This document shows positions 25,826 to 34,145 of a stretch of DNA of 64,000 nt, piece after piece. A program made the position numbers and the translations under genes. Where the stretch lies: positions 42,545 through 106,544 of the forward strand of contig OMWI01000014.1 of NCBI GenBank assembly GCA_900314715.1, written 5' to 3'. The notes below the pieces were generated by a model, which made no database searches, was not told the origin of the DNA, and worked only from the letters and a program-made list of their open reading frames with translations. Position 1 is the stretch's first letter. Every line of letters begins with the position of its first letter. The DNA is from an uncultured Prevotellaceae bacterium (GTDB taxonomy: Bacteria; Bacteroidota; Bacteroidia; Bacteroidales; Bacteroidaceae).

Positions 25826-25891
25826 TACAAATATGGTGTTTACGCCTTGTAAATATGGTGTTTGCAGGGCATAAACATGGTGTTTGTATTT
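25826..25891. repeat. Three 22-bp tandem repeats (locus 2)
   Basis: Units begin at 25826, 25848 and 25870, with cores aaatatggtgttt, aaatatggtgttt and aaacatggtgttt. Period and core match the array at 10702-10767. It begins 16 bases after element C. Confidence 0.8.
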
Positions 25892-25894
25892 CAC

Positions 25895-26055
25895 AACACT
25901 AAACGCTAAACACTAAACACTCAACACTAAACACTCAACACTAAACGCTCAACACTAAACGCTCAACACTCAACGCTCAACGCTCAACACTAAACACTAA
26001 ACACTAAACACTCAACACTAAACACTAAACACTAAACACTAAACACTCAACACTA
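25895..26055. repeat. 7-bp tandem array, 23 copies (AACRCTM)
   Basis: 23 contiguous 7-base units of AACACTA, AACACTC, AACGCTC or AACGCTA, with no spacing errors. The last unit supplies the stop codon (TAG, minus strand) of the lipoprotein gene at 26053-26346. No inverted partner array is nearby, unlike elements A-D. Confidence 0.95.
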
Positions 26056-26346
26056 AAAAGCCTTTCCCGTCCCATTGCAAGCTGAGCATGTGTAACGGCC
26101 ATCGGGAGATTTGCCTGTACCGCGACAGGTGGGACATTTGCCTTGTTGTTTCAGTTTTTCTGCCTCTTTCTCCCTCTCCTTGTTGACCGCATCAGGATTT
26201 GTCGACTTTTGGCCATTCTGAAATGCCTTGTAGATGTCGTACTCAACCATATCGTTGACGGTGGAGCATGAAAAAAGACTCGTCACCCCACTGATAACCA
26301 GCAAGATGACGAGCACGTTGAATCTTATACTTTTCAGTTGCATCAT
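26053..26346 (-). CDS. Small lipoprotein with DnaJ-like CxxCxGxG zinc motif
   Basis: 97 residues. Signal peptide with lipobox 'SLFSCS', a polar charged middle region, then two copies of the DnaJ-type zinc motif close together: 'CPTCRGTGKSPDGRY' and 'CSACNGTGKAF', giving four cysteines that could bind one zinc. It starts four bases after the stop of the outer-membrane protein gene at 26351 and is likely co-transcribed. Its stop codon lies inside the 7-bp array. The function is unknown. A chaperone-like or redox role in the envelope is only a guess from the motif. Confidence 0.75.
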   Translation of the reverse strand: MMQLKSIRFNVLVILLVISGVTSLFSCSTVNDMVEYDIYKAFQNGQKSTNPDAVNKEREKEAEKLKQQGKCPTCRGTGKSPDGRYTCSACNGTGKAF

Positions 26347-26350
26347 GTTT

Positions 26351-27031
26351 TCAGAACTTGTACCTCAAGCCCGCAACACCGAATCCTTGTTCTCCTATGC
26401 CCAATTCCACGAATCCACGAACGGTGGTGCTTCCAGCTTCCAAGCCAAGCAAAGACAGATGGATGTTGGGGATGACGGAAGTGGAATTGTTTTTAGAATT
26501 AACGTCAGAGCTGGCTCCATCTACCTTCTGCCTTTCGAGCATAATCGTTGCACCTACACCTGCCTTTGAATACATGCCGAAGTTTTTCGTGCGCAACCAG
26601 TCGAACTTGAACGTGGGAATAATGCTTATGTTATGGTGAGTAGCGGTTCCGTACTTGTCCTGATGAGTAGTTTTGTCTGTGTTGTTTTGCCACTTAAAAA
26701 TGATGTCTCTATGCATGTTGTTGTATGTCAACATACCACCGATACCCACTACCTTGCTAATATGGTAGTAATACTCACCGCTGAAACTTGGAGTAAAAAC
26801 CTTATCGCCATATTCGTAACCTGTAACGGTACCAAGAGTAACGACAGAGGTCATAGTGGCTTCAAGAACCAACGCTGTGAAGTCGGCAATGGCACTGAAG
26901 ACTTGAGAGGTAGAAGGATAACCAATGGAGATTCCCACCTCGTGCTTGGTATCATAATAGCTATAACCTTGTGCATTTACACTCATTGTAGCCATTATGG
27001 CGGCTACTGCCAATACGATTATTCTTTTCAT
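26351..27031 (-). CDS. Outer-membrane beta-barrel (porin-like) protein
   Basis: 226 residues with signal peptide (MKRIIVLAVAAIMATMSVNAQ). The mature part shows alternating short amphipathic strands ('EVGISIGYPS', 'SGEYYYHISKVVGIGGMLTYN', 'NISIIPTFKFDWL', 'FGMYSKAGVGATIML') and ends in an aromatic residue ('GFGVAGLRYKF'), as in outer-membrane barrels. About eight strands fit this length. Its ligand or role is unknown. It probably shares a transcript with the zinc-motif lipoprotein downstream; a TATTTTTG box lies 70 bases upstream. Confidence 0.78.
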   Translation of the reverse strand: MKRIIVLAVAAIMATMSVNAQGYSYYDTKHEVGISIGYPSTSQVFSAIADFTALVLEATMTSVVTLGTVTGYEYGDKVFTPSFSGEYYYHISKVVGIGGMLTYNNMHRDIIFKWQNNTDKTTHQDKYGTATHHNISIIPTFKFDWLRTKNFGMYSKAGVGATIMLERQKVDGASSDVNSKNNSTSVIPNIHLSLLGLEAGSTTVRGFVELGIGEQGFGVAGLRYKF

Positions 27032-27100
27032 CTATTATAATATTATGTTAGATACTTAATGAACGCAAAAACTTATAAGTTATTATTACATTTGAATTTG

Positions 27101-27130
27101 CAAAAATAGCAAATAGTTTGCAAGTATCAA
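27101..27130 (-). promoter_or_regulatory. Promoter for outer-membrane protein gene
   Basis: On the minus strand TTG (27130-27128), 19 bases, then TATTTTTG (27108-27101). Transcription would start near 27095, 60 bases before the start codon. Confidence 0.5.
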
Positions 27131-27185
27131 TGACGCTCAATGTTAATCTGTGTTAAAGAACCCTCTCATCCCCTCTCCACATGTA

Positions 27186-27836
27186 TTAATTATGTCGTTT
27201 TTCCTCTTCAAAGAACGAACCTTTAGGCATTGGCTTGTTTTCGTGCAGGCAACAGCAATAGCGTTCGCGTCCACGGCGTTCACGCTCAAACATCTCCTTG
27301 GTGCCCCTTTCGTCTTGATGAAACTCCAGATGTTCTTCGATGGCAAACGAATGAGCCATGTTCTCCACGTTCAGGTTATCAGTGCCAATGAGGGTGAATG
27401 TCCAATTGTGCTTCTTGAGTTTCTCGATGAGGTTGCGCACCATTTTCAATGTCCATTCCTCGCTACTATTCTCCTCGCCATCGGTGATGATGGTTACCAA
27501 CACGTGGTCGCCTTCGGCTACTTGAGCGTTGACTTTAGAAACACCTTTCCCGATAGCATCATAGAGCGGCGTGCAACCACAGGGATTGTAGTCTTTCCAT
27601 GCGAGGTCGTGGGTATGCTCAGCCTTAACGTTGTCATAGTGAAACTTGGTGGTGTCGCTTTCAAACGTGATAAGGGTGACGTATTGCTCCTGTTCAGGGA
27701 ATTTCTTTTTCATCTGACGTACGGTTTGGAGGGTTTCATTCATTCCCGAGAAAGCCTGCTTGCGAATAATAGACATCGAACCACTTTCATCAACAATAAT
27801 TAAATTGTGTACTCTCTTAACTTCTTTCGCTTTCAT
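27186..27836 (-). CDS. von Willebrand factor A domain protein
   Basis: 216 residues, no signal peptide, so cytoplasmic. The MIDAS metal site is complete: 'IIVDESGSMSIIRK' (DxSxS), a threonine in 'GCTPLYDAIGKG' and an aspartate in 'VTIITDGEENSS'. The C-terminus is a short charged tail with a Cys cluster ('RERYCCCLHENKPMPKG') that is not part of the fold. The gene is divergent from the sigma-macro gene with 284 bases between them. VWA proteins of this size often work with other proteins in stress or phage-linked modules; here the partner is unknown. Confidence 0.85.
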   Translation of the reverse strand: MKAKEVKRVHNLIIVDESGSMSIIRKQAFSGMNETLQTVRQMKKKFPEQEQYVTLITFESDTTKFHYDNVKAEHTHDLAWKDYNPCGCTPLYDAIGKGVSKVNAQVAEGDHVLVTIITDGEENSSEEWTLKMVRNLIEKLKKHNWTFTLIGTDNLNVENMAHSFAIEEHLEFHQDERGTKEMFERERRGRERYCCCLHENKPMPKGSFFEEEKRHN

Positions 27837-27951
27837 AATCGTAATACTTTAAATGGTGAATACTTTTGTTTTTTCAACATGTCTTTATCTCTTTAAAGAA
27901 ATAATTAAGAAAAAATTAAGTGGATATGAATTTTTTTTTCGCAATTAATCG

Positions 27952-27959
27952 TATCTTTG
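27952..27959 (+). promoter_or_regulatory. Promoter -7 box for the sigma-macro gene
   Basis: TATCTTTG matches TAnnTTTG. Transcription would start near 27967 and give a 150-base leader containing the AATTGTGAATTG and ATTCTTC repeats. A -33 box is not clear. Confidence 0.5.
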
Positions 27960-28033
27960 TGGGGAAAATAATTTTTAGAAAGTAAGAAGTGAGAAGCAAG
28001 AAGCAAGAGATTACTATTTATCTTCAATTTCCT

Positions 28034-28114
28034 AAATTGTGAATTGATAATTGCTAATTGTGAATTGCTAATTGTGAATTGTGATTCTTCATTCTTCATT
28101 CTTCATTCTTCATT
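28034..28114. repeat. AATTGTGAATTG / ATTCTTC repeat before the sigma-macro gene
   Basis: Tandem AATTGTGAATTGCTAATT-like units, then four copies of ATTCTTC ending seven bases before the start codon at 28121. It shares a 19-base identity with the repeat at 24028-24098. Confidence 0.75.
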
Positions 28115-28120
28115 TTAACT

Positions 28121-29188
28121 ATGTACTATCAACGAATATCAGACGAAGAGATTATAAGAGGATTCCGTAGAGGTGATGAGAAAATTATCCGTGAGTATTT
28201 TTACGGGTATTGTCAAGTTGGCTATATCATCTTTGATCAACGGTATCAACTGAGCAAGAAGGAGAACTTGGACTTCATGTCGCTGGCTCATCAGTATGCG
28301 CTCTACCTGATGGAACACGACTGGAAGCCATTGGAAGACCATTCACCCAACGTTAGCCTCAAGACGTGGCTCATCAACGGATTTCGCTTTGTGGTGCTCG
28401 ATGCGCTGAAATGGTATCATAAGGAGTACGGAAGCATTACCTTTGAAGACTATCTGAGGTCGTTTGATGCTGGCGATGACTTGCGTTTGCAATTCAGACG
28501 TATGGTGGAAGACATGTGCGACCATGCACCATTGAATCGTGAAGAAAGGTACATCATCGTCATGCTGCTAATTCGCGGATTCAAGGGAAATGAGATAGCG
28601 AAAGAAATGGGAATGACACCGTCTGCCGTATCGCAAAAATACAAGAAACTGAAAGAGGACATTATCATGCCTTATTTCCGCGAGAACTTCGACATGGACA
28701 TGGATATGCCAGAGGTGATAGACGTGCGCGAACTGATACAAGCAGAACCGATGTCTTGCTGCATAGAAGAAAAGGAAAGCGGAAAGATGTATGCATCTAT
28801 TACAAAAAGAAAAGATATGGAAAAGAGAACAACACCTGAATTTATTACTTCATTGGAGCCGAACGAGATATTCGTATTCGGCAGCAACTTGAAAGGTATG
28901 CATGGCGGTGGTGCGGCTTATATCGCCTACCGCAAGTTTGGGGCTATCATGGGACAAGGCGTAGGCTTGCAAGGACAGAGCTATGCCATTCCCACGATGC
29001 AAGGAGGCGTGGAAACCATTCGCCCGTATGTGGATGAGTTTATCGCGTTTGCCAAGGAACACCCAGAACTGACTTTCCTCGTGACTCGCATCGGATGCGG
29101 CATTGCAGGATTTAGTGACAATGACATCTCTCCATTGTTTAAGGAAGCTCACGACGTGGAGAATATCGTCTTACCTCCTAATTGGTAA
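28121..29188 (+). CDS. Sigma-70-like factor fused to an A1S_2505-type (macro-like) domain
   Basis: 355 residues in one open frame, no signal peptide. Residues 1-190 resemble a sigma-70 family or ECF-like factor, with a region-2-like helical part ('SLKTWLINGFRFVVLDALK') and a region-4 helix-turn-helix ('FKGNEIAKEMGMTPSAVSQK'). A linker follows. Residues about 240-355 form a phage-type A1S_2505 domain: 'NEIFVFGSNLKGMHGGGAA', 'GVGLQGQSYAIPTM' and 'FLVTRIGCGIAGFSD', glycine-rich loops resembling macro domains that bind ADP-ribose-like ligands. An internal ATG near 28787 could start a separate short product. The pairing of a transcription-initiation factor with a ligand-binding domain suggests regulation by a nucleotide signal, but no activity is shown. 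Confidence 0.75.
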   Translation: MYYQRISDEEIIRGFRRGDEKIIREYFYGYCQVGYIIFDQRYQLSKKENLDFMSLAHQYALYLMEHDWKPLEDHSPNVSLKTWLINGFRFVVLDALKWYHKEYGSITFEDYLRSFDAGDDLRLQFRRMVEDMCDHAPLNREERYIIVMLLIRGFKGNEIAKEMGMTPSAVSQKYKKLKEDIIMPYFRENFDMDMDMPEVIDVRELIQAEPMSCCIEEKESGKMYASITKRKDMEKRTTPEFITSLEPNEIFVFGSNLKGMHGGGAAYIAYRKFGAIMGQGVGLQGQSYAIPTMQGGVETIRPYVDEFIAFAKEHPELTFLVTRIGCGIAGFSDNDISPLFKEAHDVENIVLPPNW

Positions 29189-29275
29189 TCAACTTCTTTA
29201 GAATGTGCCCGTAAACCGTGGCGGACAAAACCCGAGGTAGCCTTCTCTTGTGGCAACTTGTTTCCATCGCAGATA

Positions 29276-31723
29276 TTACTTTTTGACGTTTGTTGTGCCT
29301 ATACCCAACGAGATTGTCCCATCCTTGAGTCCGTCAGCGGAACATGACAAGGTGGATATAGATGAATGGCAATCACTCTGTATCAGCACCTGAGCACGTC
29401 CGTTGAAAGCAGGAATCTTGAACATCTGGCAATCTTTTTGTTTGGGGTGGTCTTCACCAAGATATGAAGGGTCGCCATTGCCACAACCGAGGATTCGACC
29501 ATGACCATCGAGACGGAAAGTCAGCATCTGACAGGCATCGGGGACAATGCGGCCTTTACTATCTTGTATCTCCACGCTCACCACAGCTACATCAAGACCG
29601 TCTGCTGCTATCTGTTGGCGGTCAGCTTTTAGCACAACCTTCGATGCTGGTTTGGTGGTTTCTACCGTCTCTGTCAAGATGCGTTTACCGTTCTTATATC
29701 CTATAGCTACAACCTTGCCTGGCTGATAAATAGCCTTCCACTTCAGATGTCCGTTCTTGGGCATTGTCTGACGCCCCAATTTCTTTCCGTTGACAATCAG
29801 TTCCACTTCATCGCAATTGCTATAAGCCCACAGGTCGATTTCCTCCCCCTCATGACCTTGCAAATTCCAATGTGGGAAGACGTGGAGCGTCGGTTCGTCG
29901 GTCCACCACGATTTCAAATACCATGCCTCATCCTTCCAAAAACCGCAGTAGTCGAAAATACCGAACTCAGAATCATGAGCTGGATAAGACAACGGATTAG
30001 GTTCGCCACGATAGTCAAAACCTGTCCAATAGAAAAGACCTGCCGCCCACGGACGTTCGGCATAAAACTTCCAACCGCGCTCAATACGGTTCTCGGTACC
30101 ATCTTTGTCGGCACTTAAGTTCATAGACCGCATGTGACCTGGGATGTCGGGAGAATCGAAATACACGCCACGCGTGCCACAACCAGTGGTTTCCTCCGTT
30201 CCCACTATCTTCCAATTCGGATTTGCTTTCTTGCGATTATCCACATCGTTTTGTAGGATATAGTTGAAGCCCACCACGTCAAGGCCCTTAATCATCTCCA
30301 CTCCACCAGCATTGGCAATGGTAGATGGACGTGTAGGGTCAATCAGACGGGTATATTCACGCATGGAAGCAGCTATACGCGTGCCTTGGATGGTATTCTC
30401 CATACCCCACTCCTCGTTGCCACAACTCCAGAGAATAATGCTCGGATGATTGCGGTCGCGACGTATCATCTTCTCCAATAGTCGAAAATGTTCCGTATTG
30501 ATACCCGTCAGGCGGTTTTCGTCTATCACCAAGATACCCTCACGGTCGCAAATATCCAACAAGGCTGGAGTCATCGGATTGTGCGACGAACGATAGGCAT
30601 TGCACCCTATTTTCTTCAGTTCCTTGATTCGCCACTCCAACAATGCCTCTGGGATAGCCGCACCCACACCAGCATGGTCTTGATGCAGATTTACGCCCTT
30701 CAACTTCACTTGCTTACCATTCAGCAAGAATCCGTTTTCGGCATCAAAGGCTATGTCTCGAATACCTGTTGTGGTCTCATAGACATCTGTCACCTTTCCT
30801 CCCACCTTTACCGTTGTCTTTACCTGATACAAATAGGGGTCGGTAGTGTTCCACAGATGAGGATTAGCCAACGTCAGTTGTTGTTTACAACCTTGTGTTT
30901 CCTTGGATTTCAAGGTAATGGTGAGTGCGTTGGCTTTTGCCACTTCTTTTCCTTCGCCATCTATCAGACATTGCTCTACCTCACAGGTTTGAGAAGTCAG
31001 CGAATTGTTATTTACTTCCGTTTCAATGTTGATAATAGCCGAAGCATAGGGGCTCTGCAAATCAGCATATACAAAAGTACCAAACGGAGCCACGCTAACA
31101 GGAGAACTCTTCACAATCCAAGCGTCTCGGTAGATGCCTGCACCTTCATAGAACCAACCCTCTTCGAGTGATGCATCTGCCCGCACGCAAATCAGGTTGT
31201 CTCCACCGTAGTTCACATACTCCGTCACATCATACACCTGCGTGGCGTATCCACTCGGTTCCACTCCCATCCAGAAGCCATTGAACCATACCTGCGCATT
31301 TCGGAAGATGCCATCAAATTGCAATGCTATGTGCTTACCGTAGTCGTTCTCGGGAATATTGATGACTTTCCGATACCATCCCACACTGGTTTCAGGATAC
31401 TTATATCCCACTGTCTTGTAACCATGCGAATGACTGGCTTCTTTGGCATAGGGCAACGTTGTCACCCAGTCGTGTGGCACGCGCACTTCCTGCCAAGCAG
31501 AATCATCAAATTTCATCACGTATGGCCCTTCGTTGTGTATGGAGTTTGCTTTAGTAAGATAGTTGAAGTACTCAGTACCACAACCAAAATCCTTATTCGG
31601 ATCAGCTGCATTTCCGAGGGCGAACTTCCATCCCTCATTCAGTCGTATCTTTTCGCGTACGTTTTGAGCATTCAATGCCATGATAGCCATAAAGGTCATG
31701 GCAAATACGATATATCTTTTCAT
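29276..31723 (-). CDS. GH2 beta-galactosidase/beta-mannosidase-type enzyme
   Basis: 815 residues with a signal peptide ('YIVFAMTFMAIMALNAQ'). GH2 order: sugar-binding sandwich ('GWYRKVINIPENDYGKHIALQ'-type), Ig-like domain, TIM barrel with acid/base Glu437 in 'WSCGNEEWG' and probable nucleophile Glu510 in 'VGTEETTG', then a DUF4982-like domain ('ELIVNGKKLGRQTM') and an invasin-like end ('ADGLDVAVVSVEIQDSKGR'). No type IX tail is present, so it is likely periplasmic. It lies 21 bases after GH26 on the same strand and would process oligosaccharides released by it. GH2 covers beta-galactosidase, mannosidase and others, and the specificity cannot be read. Confidence 0.88.
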   Translation of the reverse strand: MKRYIVFAMTFMAIMALNAQNVREKIRLNEGWKFALGNAADPNKDFGCGTEYFNYLTKANSIHNEGPYVMKFDDSAWQEVRVPHDWVTTLPYAKEASHSHGYKTVGYKYPETSVGWYRKVINIPENDYGKHIALQFDGIFRNAQVWFNGFWMGVEPSGYATQVYDVTEYVNYGGDNLICVRADASLEEGWFYEGAGIYRDAWIVKSSPVSVAPFGTFVYADLQSPYASAIINIETEVNNNSLTSQTCEVEQCLIDGEGKEVAKANALTITLKSKETQGCKQQLTLANPHLWNTTDPYLYQVKTTVKVGGKVTDVYETTTGIRDIAFDAENGFLLNGKQVKLKGVNLHQDHAGVGAAIPEALLEWRIKELKKIGCNAYRSSHNPMTPALLDICDREGILVIDENRLTGINTEHFRLLEKMIRRDRNHPSIILWSCGNEEWGMENTIQGTRIAASMREYTRLIDPTRPSTIANAGGVEMIKGLDVVGFNYILQNDVDNRKKANPNWKIVGTEETTGCGTRGVYFDSPDIPGHMRSMNLSADKDGTENRIERGWKFYAERPWAAGLFYWTGFDYRGEPNPLSYPAHDSEFGIFDYCGFWKDEAWYLKSWWTDEPTLHVFPHWNLQGHEGEEIDLWAYSNCDEVELIVNGKKLGRQTMPKNGHLKWKAIYQPGKVVAIGYKNGKRILTETVETTKPASKVVLKADRQQIAADGLDVAVVSVEIQDSKGRIVPDACQMLTFRLDGHGRILGCGNGDPSYLGEDHPKQKDCQMFKIPAFNGRAQVLIQSDCHSSISTLSCSADGLKDGTISLGIGTTNVKK

Positions 31724-31744
31724 CTTCTTAGGTGTTATTGGTTA

Positions 31745-33304
31745 TTAGTTTAAAATGATTTTTCCTCCCTTAATATACATTCCACTCGAAGGAACGTTTT
31801 GCAATCGACGCCCCATAAGGTCGTAGATGGCTTGACTCTTGTCATTGTCGTAGCGCAGGGAATTGACACTTGAATATGAATCCCATCCTCCCGACAAGTC
31901 TTCAAGCGTTATCACACGGTCGTCATTCATCGTCTTTGTCCATTGCTCTTTACTCGTCTGGTTGACAAATCCACCTCCCCATGTCTGATACCACGGCATC
32001 CACCACGACCATACGGCATCTTCGTCTATCTCCTTTCCCATATCGGGAATAGGGCCGTTTTCCGACAAGGCGATAATCTTCTTGCCCTCCGTGAGCACCT
32101 TGAGCTTATCAAACATTACATAGCAACTTGAGTAATCATAGGAAGGATTGTAGATATCTGCCGAGACAACATCGTAGTATTCATCGCCAGGGTTCCAGTC
32201 AGCATCATGTTCACCTGCATTCCACACCCAAATGATATTGTGAACGCCTTTCACGTTCACCATCTCGTTGAACAACAAGTGATAGAGTTTAACAAACGGA
32301 ACGGCTCCTTCACGACCCCACCAAAACCAGCCACCGCTTGCCTCATGCAAAGGACGGAAGATACACGCTACGCCCTCTTTCTGCAACTCAAGGAAATAGT
32401 TGGCCACCACGTCAATATCGGTGATGATGTTTCTATAGAGTGTCGATGAGGTATTCCACGAGCCATCGGCATTGAGGGCATCGGTAATCTTCATGTTGTT
32501 CTTGTCTGAATAAAACTCCCATGTCTTTCTACTGGGGTCGCGCCAATGCCATGTGAAATTGGGAATGCCTCCCCTTTTCCATAAATCCTTCGCCAGACGA
32601 ACGGAGGCTTTGGTATAGTCGATGGCCCATCCGTCGTTTGTCCCAGTGGCATTCATAAAGTCGAAACCCACCAGCGCAGGATATTTCCCCGAAGCCTGAT
32701 AGACGGCTTTCACATCGTCGTGTTGGGTGATATTGCCGTTGGCTGATGTCATGTCGCCAGTCATCATGCCCGATATGGTTTTCTTTCCGAAGTTGGCATA
32801 GAGAAAGGAGTACAATTTCTTCGCTCCCTCGGTGGCCATTGGGTCAACAGGTGTAGATTGGATGTTGAAATCCAATGTACTTTCATTTCGCTCTACGAGA
32901 ATGTAGTCGATACGAAACCATGTCCAACTTGGTGTGATAACGATAGTGTTTGTTCCCTCACTCATAAAGTAAGTGCCTACAGAGGTCTCTCCACGACCTT
33001 TGGTAACAAACGTTCCCTTATTGCCGTTAACCGTCACGAAGACCTCTTTATCGCCATAAAGTCCATCATACCCCACCTTGACGGAGTATTTGCCTTTTGC
33101 CGACGTGTTTACGACAAAGGTTATTTGGGCATTCTGGTCAGTCAGTTCAAGAGCCTTTCCACCAGAATATTTGCCATCTGTTATCACCTTGCAATTCGCA
33201 TAGTTAGCTGCCTCTGCTTCCAGTTTGGTTCCATTCTGTGCCCATGTAGGAATCGCTATCAAGGCAAACAGCAATCCCATCATCCAATACATTTTCTTCG
33301 TCAT
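31745..33304 (-). CDS. GH26 endo-beta-mannanase with CBM35-like domain and T9SS-like tail
   Basis: 519 residues with a signal peptide ending 'IPTWAQ'. Residues about 25-140 form a CBM35/6-like domain ('KLEAEAANYANCKVITDGKY', 'SWTWFRIDYILVE'). The GH26 barrel follows from about 160, with acid/base Glu321 in 'FRPLHEASGGWFWWG' and nucleophile Glu415 in 'IALSENGPIPD'. The last residues 'IYDLMGRRLQNVPSSGMYIK' resemble a type IX secretion tail, so it is probably exported to the surface. GH26 enzymes cut the beta-1,4-mannan backbone. It is first in the GH26-GH2 pair; a TAATTTTG box lies 31 bases upstream. Confidence 0.93.
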   Translation of the reverse strand: MTKKMYWMMGLLFALIAIPTWAQNGTKLEAEAANYANCKVITDGKYSGGKALELTDQNAQITFVVNTSAKGKYSVKVGYDGLYGDKEVFVTVNGNKGTFVTKGRGETSVGTYFMSEGTNTIVITPSWTWFRIDYILVERNESTLDFNIQSTPVDPMATEGAKKLYSFLYANFGKKTISGMMTGDMTSANGNITQHDDVKAVYQASGKYPALVGFDFMNATGTNDGWAIDYTKASVRLAKDLWKRGGIPNFTWHWRDPSRKTWEFYSDKNNMKITDALNADGSWNTSSTLYRNIITDIDVVANYFLELQKEGVACIFRPLHEASGGWFWWGREGAVPFVKLYHLLFNEMVNVKGVHNIIWVWNAGEHDADWNPGDEYYDVVSADIYNPSYDYSSCYVMFDKLKVLTEGKKIIALSENGPIPDMGKEIDEDAVWSWWMPWYQTWGGGFVNQTSKEQWTKTMNDDRVITLEDLSGGWDSYSSVNSLRYDNDKSQAIYDLMGRRLQNVPSSGMYIKGGKIILN

Positions 33305-33334
33305 TTTTTTATAGTTAGTATTAATAATCTACTG

Positions 33335-33342
33335 CAAAATTA
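33335..33342 (-). promoter_or_regulatory. Promoter -7 box for the GH26-GH2 pair
   Basis: TAATTTTG on the minus strand, 31 bases before the GH26 start codon at 33304. No -33 element is evident. Confidence 0.4.
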
Positions 33343-33393
33343 CAATTATTTTTTCATTTCACCTTATTTATTGTATTTTATTTCATCTCTTGT

Positions 33394-33525
33394 TAAGAAT
33401 AGGCGGTTTAGAGCGCACAAACGTATCGTTTAGAACTTACAAACGTATCGTTTAGAGCATACAAACGTATCGTTTGCATCATCTAAACCAATGGTTTATA
33501 ACATACAGACTTATCGTTTGTTGAA
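33394..33525. repeat. Six 22-bp tandem repeats (locus 3)
   Basis: Units start at 33394 (degenerate), 33416, 33438, 33460, 33482 and 33504. Units 2-4 contain AAACGTATCGTTT, a palindrome of AAACG and CGTTT around TAT; the others keep AAAC and GTTT in the same positions. The exact 22-base period places all cores on one face of the DNA. The array is 51 bases beyond the GH26 promoter box, on its upstream side. Confidence 0.85.
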
Positions 33526-33815
33526 TGAAGAAGAATGAGATTCATGATTTAACGGTTATTTAACACTTTCACGCTTAATTATTACGTCATGAACACATTA
33601 TTACAACAAACACCGTTTAACGCCTTTTAACAAGCGCGAAAAATCTGATAAAATAACGTTTTACCAAATGAAAAGCAACAAAAAAAACGATTAAAAATAT
33701 TGCCCCCTAAATTATCCTATCGCCCATATCTTACAACATATCAACACATTACACAATCACGATATAACATTATCACACAAAACTATTTGACAAATTTTGA
33801 TAGTTTATTGTTTAA
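33526..33815. other. Intergenic AT-rich DNA, no gene seen
   Basis: No coding region, promoter or clear repeat is seen. The stretch is A- and T-rich with short direct repeats, between the 22-bp array and element D, and separates the mannan cluster from the restriction-modification operon. Confidence 0.6.
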
Positions 33816-34003
33816 TAAGTAAGAAAGTAGGAAAGTAGGAAAGTAGACATTAGCATGTTTTGAAGTAGGAAACAGGACAATATAAGTAGCATATTTTTGT
33901 TAATTTATATTTATATATATATATTATTATTAATATATTAATACTATTATTATTACTAAAAGTATTAAATGTCTACTTTCCTACTTTCTTACTTTCCTAC
34001 TTA
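33816..34003. repeat. Element D: inverted tandem-repeat arms around an AT-rich core
   Basis: Left arm 33816-33851 and right arm 33968-34003 are 36 bases each, built on the 8-base unit GTAGGAAA, and match as reverse complements at 34 of 36 positions. The two mismatches are G/A transitions. The 116-base core has an imperfect palindrome at about 33921-33950 (13 of 15 pairs). Core and centre spacing are shorter than in elements A-C. Confidence 0.82.
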
Positions 34004-34095
34004 CGTTTAACATTTATTAATTACACACTTACCCATATAGCACAAGATAAAACCGTCGTCTTTTTCGATTCCATTTCATGTTTCCCCATCATTCT

Positions 34096-34126
34096 TTTGC
34101 GTTATCGTATTTATTTACTAACTTTG
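34096..34126 (+). promoter_or_regulatory. Promoter for the type I restriction-modification operon
   Basis: TTTG at 34096-34099, 19 bases, then TAACTTTG at 34119-34126. The hsdM start codon is 20 bases downstream. Confidence 0.65.
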
Positions 34127-34145
34127 CAGAAACCAAATTGAAATC

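Noticed and set aside
25895-26055. 7-bp array as a coding repeat
   Set aside because: It contains frequent stop codons in the forward reading (TAA in each AACACTAAAC step) and carries no start; only the final unit overlaps a gene.
33394-33525. 22-bp repeats as a CRISPR array
   Set aside because: Units are contiguous with no spacers, are only 22 bases, and no cas gene is near.
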